Under the pieces are notes generated by a model. That model saw only the letters and a program-made list of their open reading frames with translations, was not told the DNA's origin and ran no database searches. A stretch of 64,000 nt of DNA from Streptomyces sp. SCSIO 30461 (GTDB lineage: Bacteria; Actinomycetota; Actinomycetes; Streptomycetales; Streptomycetaceae), in assembly GCF_037023745.1 (NCBI RefSeq), contig NZ_CP146101.1:5596001-5660000 (forward strand), written 5' to 3'. This document shows, in pieces, positions 57,144 through 64,000 of this stretch (position 1 is its first letter; every line of letters starts with the position of its first letter). The position numbers and the translations under genes were made by a program.

Positions 57144-57530
57144 GACCGTTACATGAAGTTGCACCTCCAGGACTTCTCGCTACTTTCCGCTATCTATGCA
57201 GCTCAGGTCGTATGCAACACCGCTCGGCGACCCATTCGGGGGGTGTACTCGGGGCAGTTTTGGCTGCCGTTCTGCTGGAAGAATCGGCCGGACTTGATGC
57301 AGCACCATGCGCGCCCGGGAATGGTGACGTCGCAGCCATCTTGCGAGCAGCGTTCGACGACTGATCGCTGGTTTCCGCGTCGACGGTCTTCGAACTACCC
57401 ATCGCGGTCACTGAGGTTGTCAGTGGCACCGACGCGGCCGAACTGGTCTGCCCAGACCTGGCGAGCGGCCCCGAGAGCTATGCACTCGGCTTCGAGCTTG
57501 CGGTCCAGTCAGGCGGTGGCGGGTTCGGTA
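57144..57530. other. Gene-poor stretch with a possible broken frame
   Basis: On the + strand a frame from about 57206 (VLLEESAGLDAAPCAPGNGD) runs to a TGA at 57362-57364 and reads on sensibly after it (TVFELPIAVTEVVSGTDAAE) up to about 57552. This may be a gene fragment with a stop codon. No start signal is evident and no family is recognised. Confidence 0.3.
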
Positions 57531-57830
57531 TCAGGCACCGGCGTTCTCCGTGATCGGGTCCTCGGTGCGCGCCAGTTCGTCCTCCTGGTCGGACTCGGCC
57601 ATCAGGTGCCGCATCGCGTTGCAGAGGTTCTCAGCGGTGACGGCGCCTTCGGTGAAGCTGCCGCCGATGCCGGTGACGAGCAGGGTCTTGATGTGGTCGG
57701 CGACGAGGCCTCGGATCTCCGCGCGGCCCTCGGCGTCGGCCGCCACGTACTGGGCCCGTCCGATCCAGTCATTGCCGTCCGGCGATGTGAGGTGGCGGGC
57801 GATCTCTTCGCTGCTCAGGTCCTGACTCAT
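57531..57830 (-). CDS. Unknown 99-aa acidic protein
   Basis: ATG start with AAGAAGAGG upstream. Acidic helical protein (MSQDLSSEEIARHLTSPDGN, then GRAEIRGLVADHIKTLLVTG). No TM helix; family not recognised. The upstream region holds the 14-bp word CTTGTCGTCATCG(T/C) twice in tandem (57845-57871). Confidence 0.55.
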   Translation of the reverse strand: MSQDLSSEEIARHLTSPDGNDWIGRAQYVAADAEGRAEIRGLVADHIKTLLVTGIGGSFTEGAVTAENLCNAMRHLMAESDQEDELARTEDPITENAGA

Positions 57831-58094
57831 GCAGTTGTCCTCTTCTTGTCGTCATCGTCTTGTCGTCATCGCGCCGCCCGGGCCAGGGCAGCACACCCCT
57901 CTGCGTAGGCGCCTCGTGCGTTGTGGGGCGTCAGCCCGTCACCCGATCAGTGGTCGCTCTGAAAGAGCTTGCTCTTTCCCAGCCTCTGAAGGCAGGCCGG
58001 AACCCGGGGCGATTCAGTCCTCTATTTCTGCGTGGACCAGGGCCTCGAGGTACTCCTCCAGCTCCCGCTGGGACATCTTGCGGGGTCCGTCGAG

Positions 58095-58592
58095 TCAGCT
58101 ACCGGAGTCTCCCTCGGCGACACGGCTCTTGCGGGCCGAGAGCCGGCGGATGCTAGCGGCGATACGGTTGTGTTCTCGAAGACTGTCGCTCGCTTTGGCA
58201 CGGTGATACTCAGCCTGTCGGTTGTGGTCCCCGATCGACTTCTCAAGTCGGGTGAGCTCGCAGCGGAGGCTGTGCTCTCTGTCGCCCCAGTAGATCTCAC
58301 GCAGGGCGGCCGTCAGTTCGGATTGGTGCATCATCAGCCACGCACCGGGGACCTGGGCTTGCACGTGGGACAGCATTCCGCGCTGGAGCTGGAGCAAGAT
58401 CCCGCCGTCGCCTTTCGTGGACGGTCGCGCGAAGGCGACGCGCGGCGTGCCGAGGAACGGCTTGAGCCGCTGGGGCACCGTCTCAGCGGGGAACTTCGCG
58501 AGCACACGTGAGATCAGGCCCACCATGTCGTCGAGTTCGGCGAACAGTTGGATCGTGGCGTCGACGATCTCTGTGGTCTTGTTGTGCTTCAT
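58095..58592 (-). CDS. Unknown 165-aa protein with a coiled-coil end
   Basis: Start ATG overlaps the stop of the small upstream frame (TGATGA). N-terminal helical domain (TIQLFAELDDMVGLISRVLA), a middle GDGGILLQLQRGMLSHVQAQ, and a C-terminal basic coiled coil (RLEKSIGDHNRQAEYHRAKA). No family recognised. Confidence 0.55.
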   Translation of the reverse strand: MKHNKTTEIVDATIQLFAELDDMVGLISRVLAKFPAETVPQRLKPFLGTPRVAFARPSTKGDGGILLQLQRGMLSHVQAQVPGAWLMMHQSELTAALREIYWGDREHSLRCELTRLEKSIGDHNRQAEYHRAKASDSLREHNRIAASIRRLSARKSRVAEGDSGS

Positions 58593-58734
58593 CACTCCTG
58601 GTCCTTGAAGATCGGGTCCTGCTCGGGGAACCGGGACACGGCCGTCCCGCTCCGATTGGCCTCCCCCTCATGACGTAGAGGAAGGCGCTGCCCTTGACGC
58701 AGAGGATGGAGGCGCACTGTTCCTTCGTGTCCAT
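58592..58734 (-). pseudogene. Small protein frameshifted at a G-run
   Basis: The ATG at 58734 begins MDTKEQCASILCVKGSAFLY-VMRG. At the GGGGG run near 58668 the frame must change by one base to give EANRSGTAVSRFPEQDPIFK-DQE, which ends at 58592-58594 and couples to the next start (GAGTGATG). An indel in a homopolymer run is a classical sequencing error, so the gene (46-47 aa) is probably intact in reality. Confidence 0.5.
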
Positions 58735-59193
58735 GGCCAGACCCGTCGTCAGGGCGCGCTCGTGAGAGGCCGTCAGGGGTCTGGTTAGAGGCCGATACGT
58801 GTCCCGGCTGGTGCATTGACGGGTCTCATCGGTGTCTTGCTCGGGGCTTCGGCGATCAACGTCGTTGTCGAGTCCGGCCGGTGGCAGCAAAGCGTTTCCT
58901 CGGGGACACCACCGGAACCCGGGGATGCCCATGAACGTGAACGCCGACGCATCAAGGGGGAACGGGCGGGACATACGAACGCCCGGCCCGTTCCGGTGTC
59001 GATCCCGCACCCGGGTCGGCTATGCCGACCCAGACCCCCGAGGCCAGCGCCGGTAGGGCGCGAAGCCGAGGGGGGGCACGCTGTTACCCCTCGGAACGTG
59101 ACGCGAAGTGCTTGTTCCACCGGAGGGCGGTGATCTTCTTCATGGGGGAGTCCTCTTCTCGATCATGCGTGTTCAGTGAGCGGTCGCCGCAGT
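58735..59193. other. Gene-poor stretch with a small - strand frame
   Basis: The clearest signal is a 19-codon - strand frame (59084-59143, MKKITALRWNKHFASRSEG) with GAGGACT upstream; the neighbouring frames after it look like possible frameshifted continuations (GFAPYRRWPRGSG). Several GC-rich hairpins occur. No complete gene can be supported. Confidence 0.3.
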
Positions 59194-59227
59194 GACCGCC
59201 CGGCTGTGGGTTCACAACCGGGCGGTC
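59194..59227 (-). terminator. Hairpin terminator after the 116-aa gene
   Basis: GACCGCCCGG (59194-59203) pairs with CCGGGCGGTC (59218-59227), extended by TGTG/CACA around a GGTT loop. Confidence 0.7.
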
Positions 59228-59325
59228 GTCGGATGGGTACGGGTTATCCGGTAAAGCGCAGCGGGGTACGGGGACGGCCCCGGGCCGGGACGGGTGTCCG
59301 GGCGCGGGGCCGTGGGCGGAGCTGT

Positions 59326-59676
59326 TCAGTGGATCGAAGCGACTGAGGGGTATGCCTTGAGGTCTCGTGTGAGTGCCGCAGCAGTGACGAGGTCCGCCGG
59401 GCGGCGGTTCGTGATCCCTACGTGAAGCACCACCTTCGGGGGCTCGTGTTGGGCGGTCGATACGTGGTAGCGCCTGCTTCGCACCTGGAAGTGGTAGCTG
59501 CCGAGGCAGATCACATCGCTGTCCTGCGGTAGCGGTGCTCCGAGGAGATCGAGCTCGAAGGTTACGTAGGTCGGGTCCTCCGGCTCCTGTTCGCCACGCA
59601 GCCGAACGACGACGCGTACAACGTCCACGGTGTGCTCCTGGTCACGGGTGCTGGTGGTACTCGGGGGCTGGGGCAT
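59326..59676 (-). CDS. Unknown 116-aa protein
   Basis: Beta-rich small protein (VDVVRVVVRLRGEQEPEDPT, then SYHFQVRSRRYHVSTAQHEP) ending with a helix. Transcribed after the SNF2 helicase gene with a 64-base gap. No family recognised. Confidence 0.55.
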   Translation of the reverse strand: MPQPPSTTSTRDQEHTVDVVRVVVRLRGEQEPEDPTYVTFELDLLGAPLPQDSDVICLGSYHFQVRSRRYHVSTAQHEPPKVVLHVGITNRRPADLVTAAALTRDLKAYPSVASIH

Positions 59677-59740
59677 GTCGGTCCCTTCGGATGCGGGGTG
59701 GGGGCCGCCGGGAGCGGGGCCGTCGTCGGATGGGTGTGGG

Positions 59741-61594
59741 TTAGACCCGCTCGGAAGCCCAGAGGTCCTTGAGGTCCTCTCGGATCTCTTCTTCCAGGGC
59801 GGCGAGAAGCGCCTGCTCGGCGTTGAAGTCCCCGGAGACGGCCTCGATGAGGTCGTCCTGGACCTGCTGCTTGCCTGCGAGCACCGAGGGCATCCGCTCG
59901 TCCTGCGTGCCCTTGGCGATGAGCCGGTGGATGGTCACCGGCTTCGTCTGGCCCGTGCGGAAGAGCCGGCCGTTGGTCTGGAGGTAGTGCTCGAGCGAGA
60001 ACGGCAGCGTGTACCAGATCAGCGTCGAGCCGCCGTGCTGCAGGTTCAGGCCGTGCCCCGCGGCGGCAGGGTGGAGCAGCATCACCTGGATCTGCTTGGC
60101 ATTCCACCGGCGGACCATGTCGCGCGAGCCGTCGAAGGCCTGCGCGTCGGTGCCGACCCTCCGGAGCCGCGTGAGCAGCTGCTCCTTGTCGGACTTGAAG
60201 TGATAGGCGATGAGCACGGGCTCGCCGCCGTTGTTCCGCACCAGATACTCGGTCATCTCGATCTTCTTGTCGTGGATGACCTCGTACCGGCCCTTCGTGG
60301 CCGGGTCGTCAGGATCCGCGGTGTAGAGCGTGCCCGAGGCGAACTGCATCAGCTTGCTGGTGAGCACTGCCTGGTTCGCGGCAACGATCGACTCGACGCT
60401 CTGCGTCAGCTTCCCATCGTCGGTGTAGGTCTGCACGATGTCCAGGACCAGGTCGCGCTTGAAGTCCTTGTAGGCCTGGAGCAGGTACGGCGGGAGCGTG
60501 ACGTTGACGTCCTGGATGGTGAGCGCCGGGAGCTGCAGGTTCGTGTTCTGCGCGCTCATCACCAGGTGCGAAATGGCGTGATGGATCTCAGCCTCGGCGT
60601 TCGCCGTGGGGATCCACTTCGCCGGCGTCGTGGTGCCGGGCACCATCTTAGGCGTGAACCAGCGGTCGCGGTACGCGGTGATGTTCTGACCCAGCGTCTG
60701 CCCTTGGTCGAGCAGGTAGACCTGGCTCCACAAGTCGTGGAGACCGTTGGGGCTGGGCGTTCCCGTCATCTCGATTACTCGGTTCATCGCCGGCCGTACC
60801 GTTGCCAGAGCCAGGAAGCGCTGCGAGTCATGCGACTTGAACCCCTGGGACTCGTCGATGATGACCGTCTGGAAGGGCCAGATGACGGTGTTCTGGCCAT
60901 TGATGTTCTGGACCGGCATCTGGTCGACCAGACCGAAGCGGCACTGAGTGCAGCCTGCGCCGGAGCAGGTTCGGCAGTCATAGGCTTCCCACGTCACCAG
61001 GGTCGACTTAAGCAACTCCTGGATCCAGGCACGGATCTTGACCTTGGCGGGTACCCGGTTGTTGGCGTTGCCGGCGACCAGAGCACGGTACTCGTCGATC
61101 ACCTCGTCTCGGTCCAGCGGCCCCCGCGCCTGGAGCAGACCCAGGATCGCTGTCGCCTCCGGTGAGATGGTCGGGACAGCCGCTGCGCCCGGCACCGGCG
61201 TGATCAGCTTCGTCTCCTGGGGTTGCTGAGTCAGCAGCTCCTGGTTGATGAAGTACATCGTCGGCGGATCGGTGGCGACCTCCCGGAAGCGCTTCAGTCG
61301 TTTGTCCTTGGAGAGCTTCCTGTCGTTCTCGTCGACGATGAGCGACTTCGTCCGAATGGGGAAGCCCCACTTCTCGATCTCGTCGATCCAGGTGGAGCGG
61401 GCGATCGCCACAGGCGCGACGACGAGGATGTGGCCTATTGGGCGGACCGTCTGCAGGACGCTGAGGGTCGTGAGCGTCTTGCCGGCCCCCACGCCGAGCC
61501 AAGCACCGGCGAAGGGATGGTCAACGAGAAAGTCGTGGATCTGCTGCTGATGCGGCATCAGCGAGATCGGGGACGGAGCAGTAGCCGTAGTCAT
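59741..61594 (-). CDS. SNF2-type superfamily 2 helicase with an inserted zinc ribbon
   Basis: DNA-dependent ATPase of the phage/plasmid SNF2 type. Motif I GVGAGKTLTT (about 33-42), DEAH-box variant VIIDESQGFK (about 242), III EMTGTPSPNG, V HPAAAGHGLNLQ (about 505), VI QTNGRLFRTGQ (about 532). Between motifs Ia and II lies a roughly 100-aa insertion that ends in a zinc-ribbon-like CRTCSGAGCTQC (about 207-218). GAAGGG abuts an ATG at 61606 and lies 12 bases before the ATG at 61594; I took the latter. Neighbours include a VRR-NUC nuclease, the usual pairing in phage DNA-processing clusters. Confidence 0.85.
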   Translation of the reverse strand: MTTATAPSPISLMPHQQQIHDFLVDHPFAGAWLGVGAGKTLTTLSVLQTVRPIGHILVVAPVAIARSTWIDEIEKWGFPIRTKSLIVDENDRKLSKDKRLKRFREVATDPPTMYFINQELLTQQPQETKLITPVPGAAAVPTISPEATAILGLLQARGPLDRDEVIDEYRALVAGNANNRVPAKVKIRAWIQELLKSTLVTWEAYDCRTCSGAGCTQCRFGLVDQMPVQNINGQNTVIWPFQTVIIDESQGFKSHDSQRFLALATVRPAMNRVIEMTGTPSPNGLHDLWSQVYLLDQGQTLGQNITAYRDRWFTPKMVPGTTTPAKWIPTANAEAEIHHAISHLVMSAQNTNLQLPALTIQDVNVTLPPYLLQAYKDFKRDLVLDIVQTYTDDGKLTQSVESIVAANQAVLTSKLMQFASGTLYTADPDDPATKGRYEVIHDKKIEMTEYLVRNNGGEPVLIAYHFKSDKEQLLTRLRRVGTDAQAFDGSRDMVRRWNAKQIQVMLLHPAAAGHGLNLQHGGSTLIWYTLPFSLEHYLQTNGRLFRTGQTKPVTIHRLIAKGTQDERMPSVLAGKQQVQDDLIEAVSGDFNAEQALLAALEEEIREDLKDLWASERV

Positions 61595-61651
61595 GTCGCT
61601 GGTCATCCCTTCTCTTCGGGTAGGTGGTCAGACGCCCCATGTCGTGTGAGG

Positions 61652-61921
61652 TCAAGCAACATGCAGGTGCGCGTGGTGCGACCAAGCGGTCGCTTTGTCG
61701 TATAGCGTTCGGGTCTGGAGGCCGCCGGGGCAGTCCGCACGCAAGGCTGCGCAATGTTGGAAGGTGTGGGTGCGTTCCCGGATCAAGGTCCGACAGGCGC
61801 GGGCGACGACCTTGCTGGTCCGGTCATGCGTCCGGTCGCAACTGGCCACGGTCGATACGGACCACGTCGAGCAAGCGTGAGCGCGACAATTTCGTCGCTC
61901 TGGTGTTCCGAGGAAAGGCAT
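61652..61921 (-). CDS. Possible small Cys/His/Arg-rich protein (89 aa)
   Basis: An ATG at 61921 opens a frame with five Cys and several His (MPFLGTPERRNCRAHACSTW, ACRTLIRERTHTFQHCAALR). Codon-position bias is weaker than in the neighbours and no clear ribosome-binding site is seen. It may be a small DNA-binding protein or chance. Confidence 0.3.
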   Translation of the reverse strand: MPFLGTPERRNCRAHACSTWSVSTVASCDRTHDRTSKVVARACRTLIRERTHTFQHCAALRADCPGGLQTRTLYDKATAWSHHAHLHVA

Positions 61922-61940
61922 ACCGCTCTTTGAAATGGGG

Positions 61941-62108
61941 TCACCCGCCGGGGACTGTCTCAACGACCTGGAGAAGGGGCCCGGTGACGATCCACTCAGC
62001 CGGATCGGGGTGCCCGTCGGCGGTGGCGAGGAGCTGCAGGGTGCGGGCCAGGCCGTCGCCCGGGGATTCGTGGCCGAGTAGCGGCTCAGGTCTCCGCTGG
62101 CACCACAT
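61941..62108 (-). CDS. Possible downstream part of the Cys-rich protein beyond an in-frame TAG
   Basis: After the TAG at 62121-62123 the same frame stays open and reads PLPCMWCQRRPEPLLGHESP, then LLATADGHPDPAEWIVTGPL, ending at 61941. It could be a separate 55-aa gene from the ATG at 62108 or the true C-terminus of the upstream protein. Confidence 0.4.
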   Translation of the reverse strand: MWCQRRPEPLLGHESPGDGLARTLQLLATADGHPDPAEWIVTGPLLQVVETVPGG

Positions 62109-62120
62109 GCAGGGCAGGGG

Positions 62121-63038
62121 CTAGCAGACGCGCGGCGGCGGTTGCTGATCCTCTGTGACGATGCTGTTTCCCTCGATCTGCTGTGCGGCCTTGATGGCGT
62201 TGGCGATCCACCAGCGGTGCTGGCTGACCTGCATGGTCTGGTCAGTGGGAATGTTGTGCTGGTCGGCGATGCTCCACAGGGCCTGGCCGCCGGCACAGTC
62301 GACGTCGTTGTGGACATGGTCGGAGTCGGGGTTTTCGCAGTTCCAGCCGACGAGGACGGCCCAGAGCAGGGCGTCCAGCTTGTCGGCGGCCCAGTCGCGG
62401 GAGTCAAGGGTGATGCGGGTGCGGAGGTTTTCGAGGGCGGTCTTCGCTCCGAGGAGGGCGGGCACTGAGAGGCTATAACCCACGGAGCAGGCGCGGGCCA
62501 GGCTGCGGAGCTCGGGCACGTCGGCTTCGGCGTCCCAGAGCCGGTCGTACAACTCTGCGAGGGACTCCTCGGTGTGTTCGGCCAAGGGGAGTCGGTGTTC
62601 GGGGTCGGTGACGGGCGGGGCGGCCGGCAGCGCACCGCTTTCGGTGAGGAGGTGCTGCTCCCATAGGACTGCGAGGAGACGGTGCCAGCGCTGCGGGACG
62701 GGGGACCAGCCGCACGGGCAGGCCACGGACCAACGGCCGGACGGCAGTTTGAGGCGGCGCGGCCAGTGGCTGATGACGAGGTCCTTGTGGTCGGGGCAGA
62801 TGTGGCCGCCCGCGGGGAAGATGCTGCCCGCGCCGAGCGTGCACCAGCCTTCCCCCGACCACTCAGGGCGCATGGGCGAGCCGGCCATCGTCGCCATGGC
62901 GTCGAATTGGCGCAGACACCCGGGCACCAGGCAGGTGCGGAGCACTGGGGTGTTCGTGAGGGAGTCAATGTGGGCATATAGGGCGTCGAGCTGGTTTTCC
63001 GTCAGGTCGGCCAGTGGGACGCGCTCTTCACGGATCAC
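62121..63038 (-). CDS. Unknown Cys-rich protein (305 aa)
   Basis: GTG start overlapping the previous stop (GTGA). The N-terminal part (about 30-110) has several Cys/His pairs suited to zinc: TCLVPGCLRQF, HICPDHKD and VACPCGWSP. The remainder is helical (AELYDRLWDAEADVPELRSL; NAIKAAQQIEGNSIVTEDQQ). It ends at a TAG after PPPRVC, beyond which the frame continues. No family recognised; probably an actinophage/plasmid-type protein. Confidence 0.6.
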   Translation of the reverse strand: MIREERVPLADLTENQLDALYAHIDSLTNTPVLRTCLVPGCLRQFDAMATMAGSPMRPEWSGEGWCTLGAGSIFPAGGHICPDHKDLVISHWPRRLKLPSGRWSVACPCGWSPVPQRWHRLLAVLWEQHLLTESGALPAAPPVTDPEHRLPLAEHTEESLAELYDRLWDAEADVPELRSLARACSVGYSLSVPALLGAKTALENLRTRITLDSRDWAADKLDALLWAVLVGWNCENPDSDHVHNDVDCAGGQALWSIADQHNIPTDQTMQVSQHRWWIANAIKAAQQIEGNSIVTEDQQPPPRVC

Positions 63039-63310
63039 GGGCAGGTCTCCTCCGTGGCGATGTACAGGTACCCGGTGTTGGTCGGACGGAGCCGGTCGAG
63101 GTGGATGCGGGTGCGGGTGCGACGGCCAGGCTGGGCCAGGGCGTAATCCCGGCCGATGACCAGCTCGACGGTGGCGTGTGTCTCGTCGAGCTGGTCATCG
63201 GCCGAATGGCGCAAGCGGAATATCAACCTGGTCTCACGCAGTGCCGGTTGGCTCCGGCCGGCCGCCTCTGGACCATGGTGCTGATATCCGCTGATCGGAT
63301 GGGGACTCAA
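63035..63310 (-). CDS. Small unknown protein (up to 91 aa, start uncertain)
   Basis: The convincing part is LIFRLRHSADDQLDETHATV to DRLRPTNTGYLYIATEETCP, about 63 aa, stop overlapping the next GTG. A TTG at 63310 gives 91 aa but would overlap the nuclease gene by 77 bases; a TTG near 63221 just after the nuclease stop is equally possible. A beta-rich small protein. Confidence 0.5.
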   Translation of the reverse strand: MSPHPISGYQHHGPEAAGRSQPALRETRLIFRLRHSADDQLDETHATVELVIGRDYALAQPGRRTRTRIHLDRLRPTNTGYLYIATEETCP

Positions 63311-63587
63311 AGAGGTACGCGATGAACGCGTCGACGCTCGGCTTGTCGTCGACTACGTGGACCTCGGCCCCGTGGCGGCGCAGCTTCGCGTGCGTGAGCT
63401 GTTGCAGCTTCCGCAGTCGGCCGCCGGGGCGCTTGACCTCGACGAACACGGTGCTGCTGGGGGCAACGACGATCCGGTCGGGTACTCCCCTGCGGGCCGG
63501 TGAGACGAATTTCAGGCACAGGAAGCCGTGCGCCCGGCACTGGCTGAGGAGGTAGTCCTCGATGGTCCTCTCGCGCGTGCGAGGCAT
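63234..63587 (-). CDS. VRR-NUC domain nuclease
   Basis: 117 aa, a PD-(D/E)xK-type nuclease of the VRR-NUC family, which resolves or trims branched DNA in phages and plasmids. Pattern: TIEDYLLSQCRAHGFLCLKF, then ARRGVPDRIVV with the catalytic Asp, FVEVKRPGG with Glu and Lys, and LQQLTHAKLRRHGAEVHVV. ATG at 63587 overlaps the previous stop. Normal length for a stand-alone VRR-NUC. Confidence 0.85.
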   Translation of the reverse strand: MPRTRERTIEDYLLSQCRAHGFLCLKFVSPARRGVPDRIVVAPSSTVFVEVKRPGGRLRKLQQLTHAKLRRHGAEVHVVDDKPSVDAFIAYLFESPSDQRISAPWSRGGRPEPTGTA

Positions 63588-63988
63588 CAGCGCCGCGCCG
63601 TCTCGTCCGAGGGGACCGTCGGCACGCCGTACTTCAGCTCACCAGGCTCTACGAGCCGGAAGCCCGTGGAATGCCTGTGCATCTGGGAGACGCTGAGGAC
63701 GGAGCGCTTCGTGCCGTAGTGGTCCCGGACCTGGGCCTCTCCGTCCGCGACGGACTCGATGACGACGTGGCGGTTGCTCTGCCGGGTGTGGAGGCGCTCC
63801 CAGATCTGCCCCCGGCGAACCAGGATTCCCTCGCGGGTCGTGTTCTTCTCCTGCTGAACCTGGGCGTCATCACCCTGGGCTGAGGTGCTGGTGGGCACAG
63901 CAGCGGGCACGAACTTCTTCAGGGGCGATTCGACTTCGGCCGTCAGACGTCGGATCTGACCGTCCTTGCCGAGTTCTTCGTACGCCAT
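63587..63988 (-). CDS. Unknown 133-aa protein at the right edge
   Basis: ATG at 63988 with AAGGAG upstream. The first 55 residues are polar and flexible (MAYEELGKDGQIRRLTAEVE); the second half is a compact beta-rich domain with GQIWERLHTRQSNRHVVIES and MHRHSTGFRLVEPGELKYG. It overlaps the nuclease start by 1 base. No family recognised. Confidence 0.6.
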   Translation of the reverse strand: MAYEELGKDGQIRRLTAEVESPLKKFVPAAVPTSTSAQGDDAQVQQEKNTTREGILVRRGQIWERLHTRQSNRHVVIESVADGEAQVRDHYGTKRSVLSVSQMHRHSTGFRLVEPGELKYGVPTVPSDETARR

Positions 63989-64000
63989 TATTTCTCCTTG

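Noticed and set aside
57845..57871. Tandem repeat CTTGTCGTCATCG(T/C) as a CRISPR or iteron array
   Set aside because: Only two copies in direct contact, no spacers and no adjacent replication gene.

Overview
The window looks like a 64 kb piece of a large conjugative element (giant plasmid or integrative conjugative element) from a Streptomyces-type actinomycete. The evidence is high GC with strong third-position bias, many GTG starts, TAGnnT-type -10 boxes, an SsgA-like sporulation protein, a TrmB/LuxR-type regulator, and the remains of an actinomycete RiPP (thiopeptide/lanthipeptide) dehydratase domain. No rRNA, tRNA, CRISPR array or complete insertion sequence was found.

Left half (1-30.7 kb, all + strand) is a transfer and information-processing block. 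It holds a membrane-anchored lysozyme/CHAP hydrolase, a tandem set of single-TM VirB8-like proteins (two of them broken), small membrane proteins, a MobL-like HUH relaxase, an ATP-grasp cargo gene, a Clp-like double AAA+ ATPase with an intein, a coiled-coil tail-anchored protein, a TraG/VirD4-type coupling ATPase with a second intein, and the most remarkable gene of the window: an 1848-aa single-chain RNA polymerase. This protein carries a beta-type HGNKG lysine motif (983-993) followed by a beta-prime-type DFDGD metal-binding motif (1405-1409) on one polypeptide. It sits behind its own terminator and promoter-like region and is coupled to an unknown 579-aa gene (2 nt gap); a 121-aa gene and an HU-family protein follow.

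A perfect bidirectional terminator at 30.72-30.76 kb ends this block. From 30.8 to 64 kb nearly everything is on the - strand. First come small membrane proteins and a RiPP dehydratase-domain pseudogene carrying a 249-bp MITE-like insertion. Next is a giant wall-hydrolase/golvesin-like protein, an AAA+ ATPase, an SsgA-like protein and a UvrD-like helicase. A second Clp-like ATPase, an adenine methyltransferase and a MoxR ATPase/VWA pair follow, then an NrS-1-type primase-like protein and a possible ssDNA-binding protein. The right end has phage-like genes (SNF2 helicase with a zinc ribbon, VRR-NUC nuclease) and many small unknowns. A small secreted peptide with a duplicated EPDWG motif faces a LuxR-type regulator at 55.8-57.1 kb.

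Taken together, the element seems to encode its own DNA transfer (relaxase, coupling ATPase, wall hydrolases), DNA metabolism (prim-pol, helicases, methylase, nuclease) and, by inference, its own transcription through the single-chain RNA polymerase. Several genes are interrupted by single-base frameshifts or lone stops (near 4.48, 4.56, 5.09, 10.26, 36.35, 37.74, 58.67, 62.12 kb). Some may be sequencing errors rather than decay, so these genes are described with both readings.
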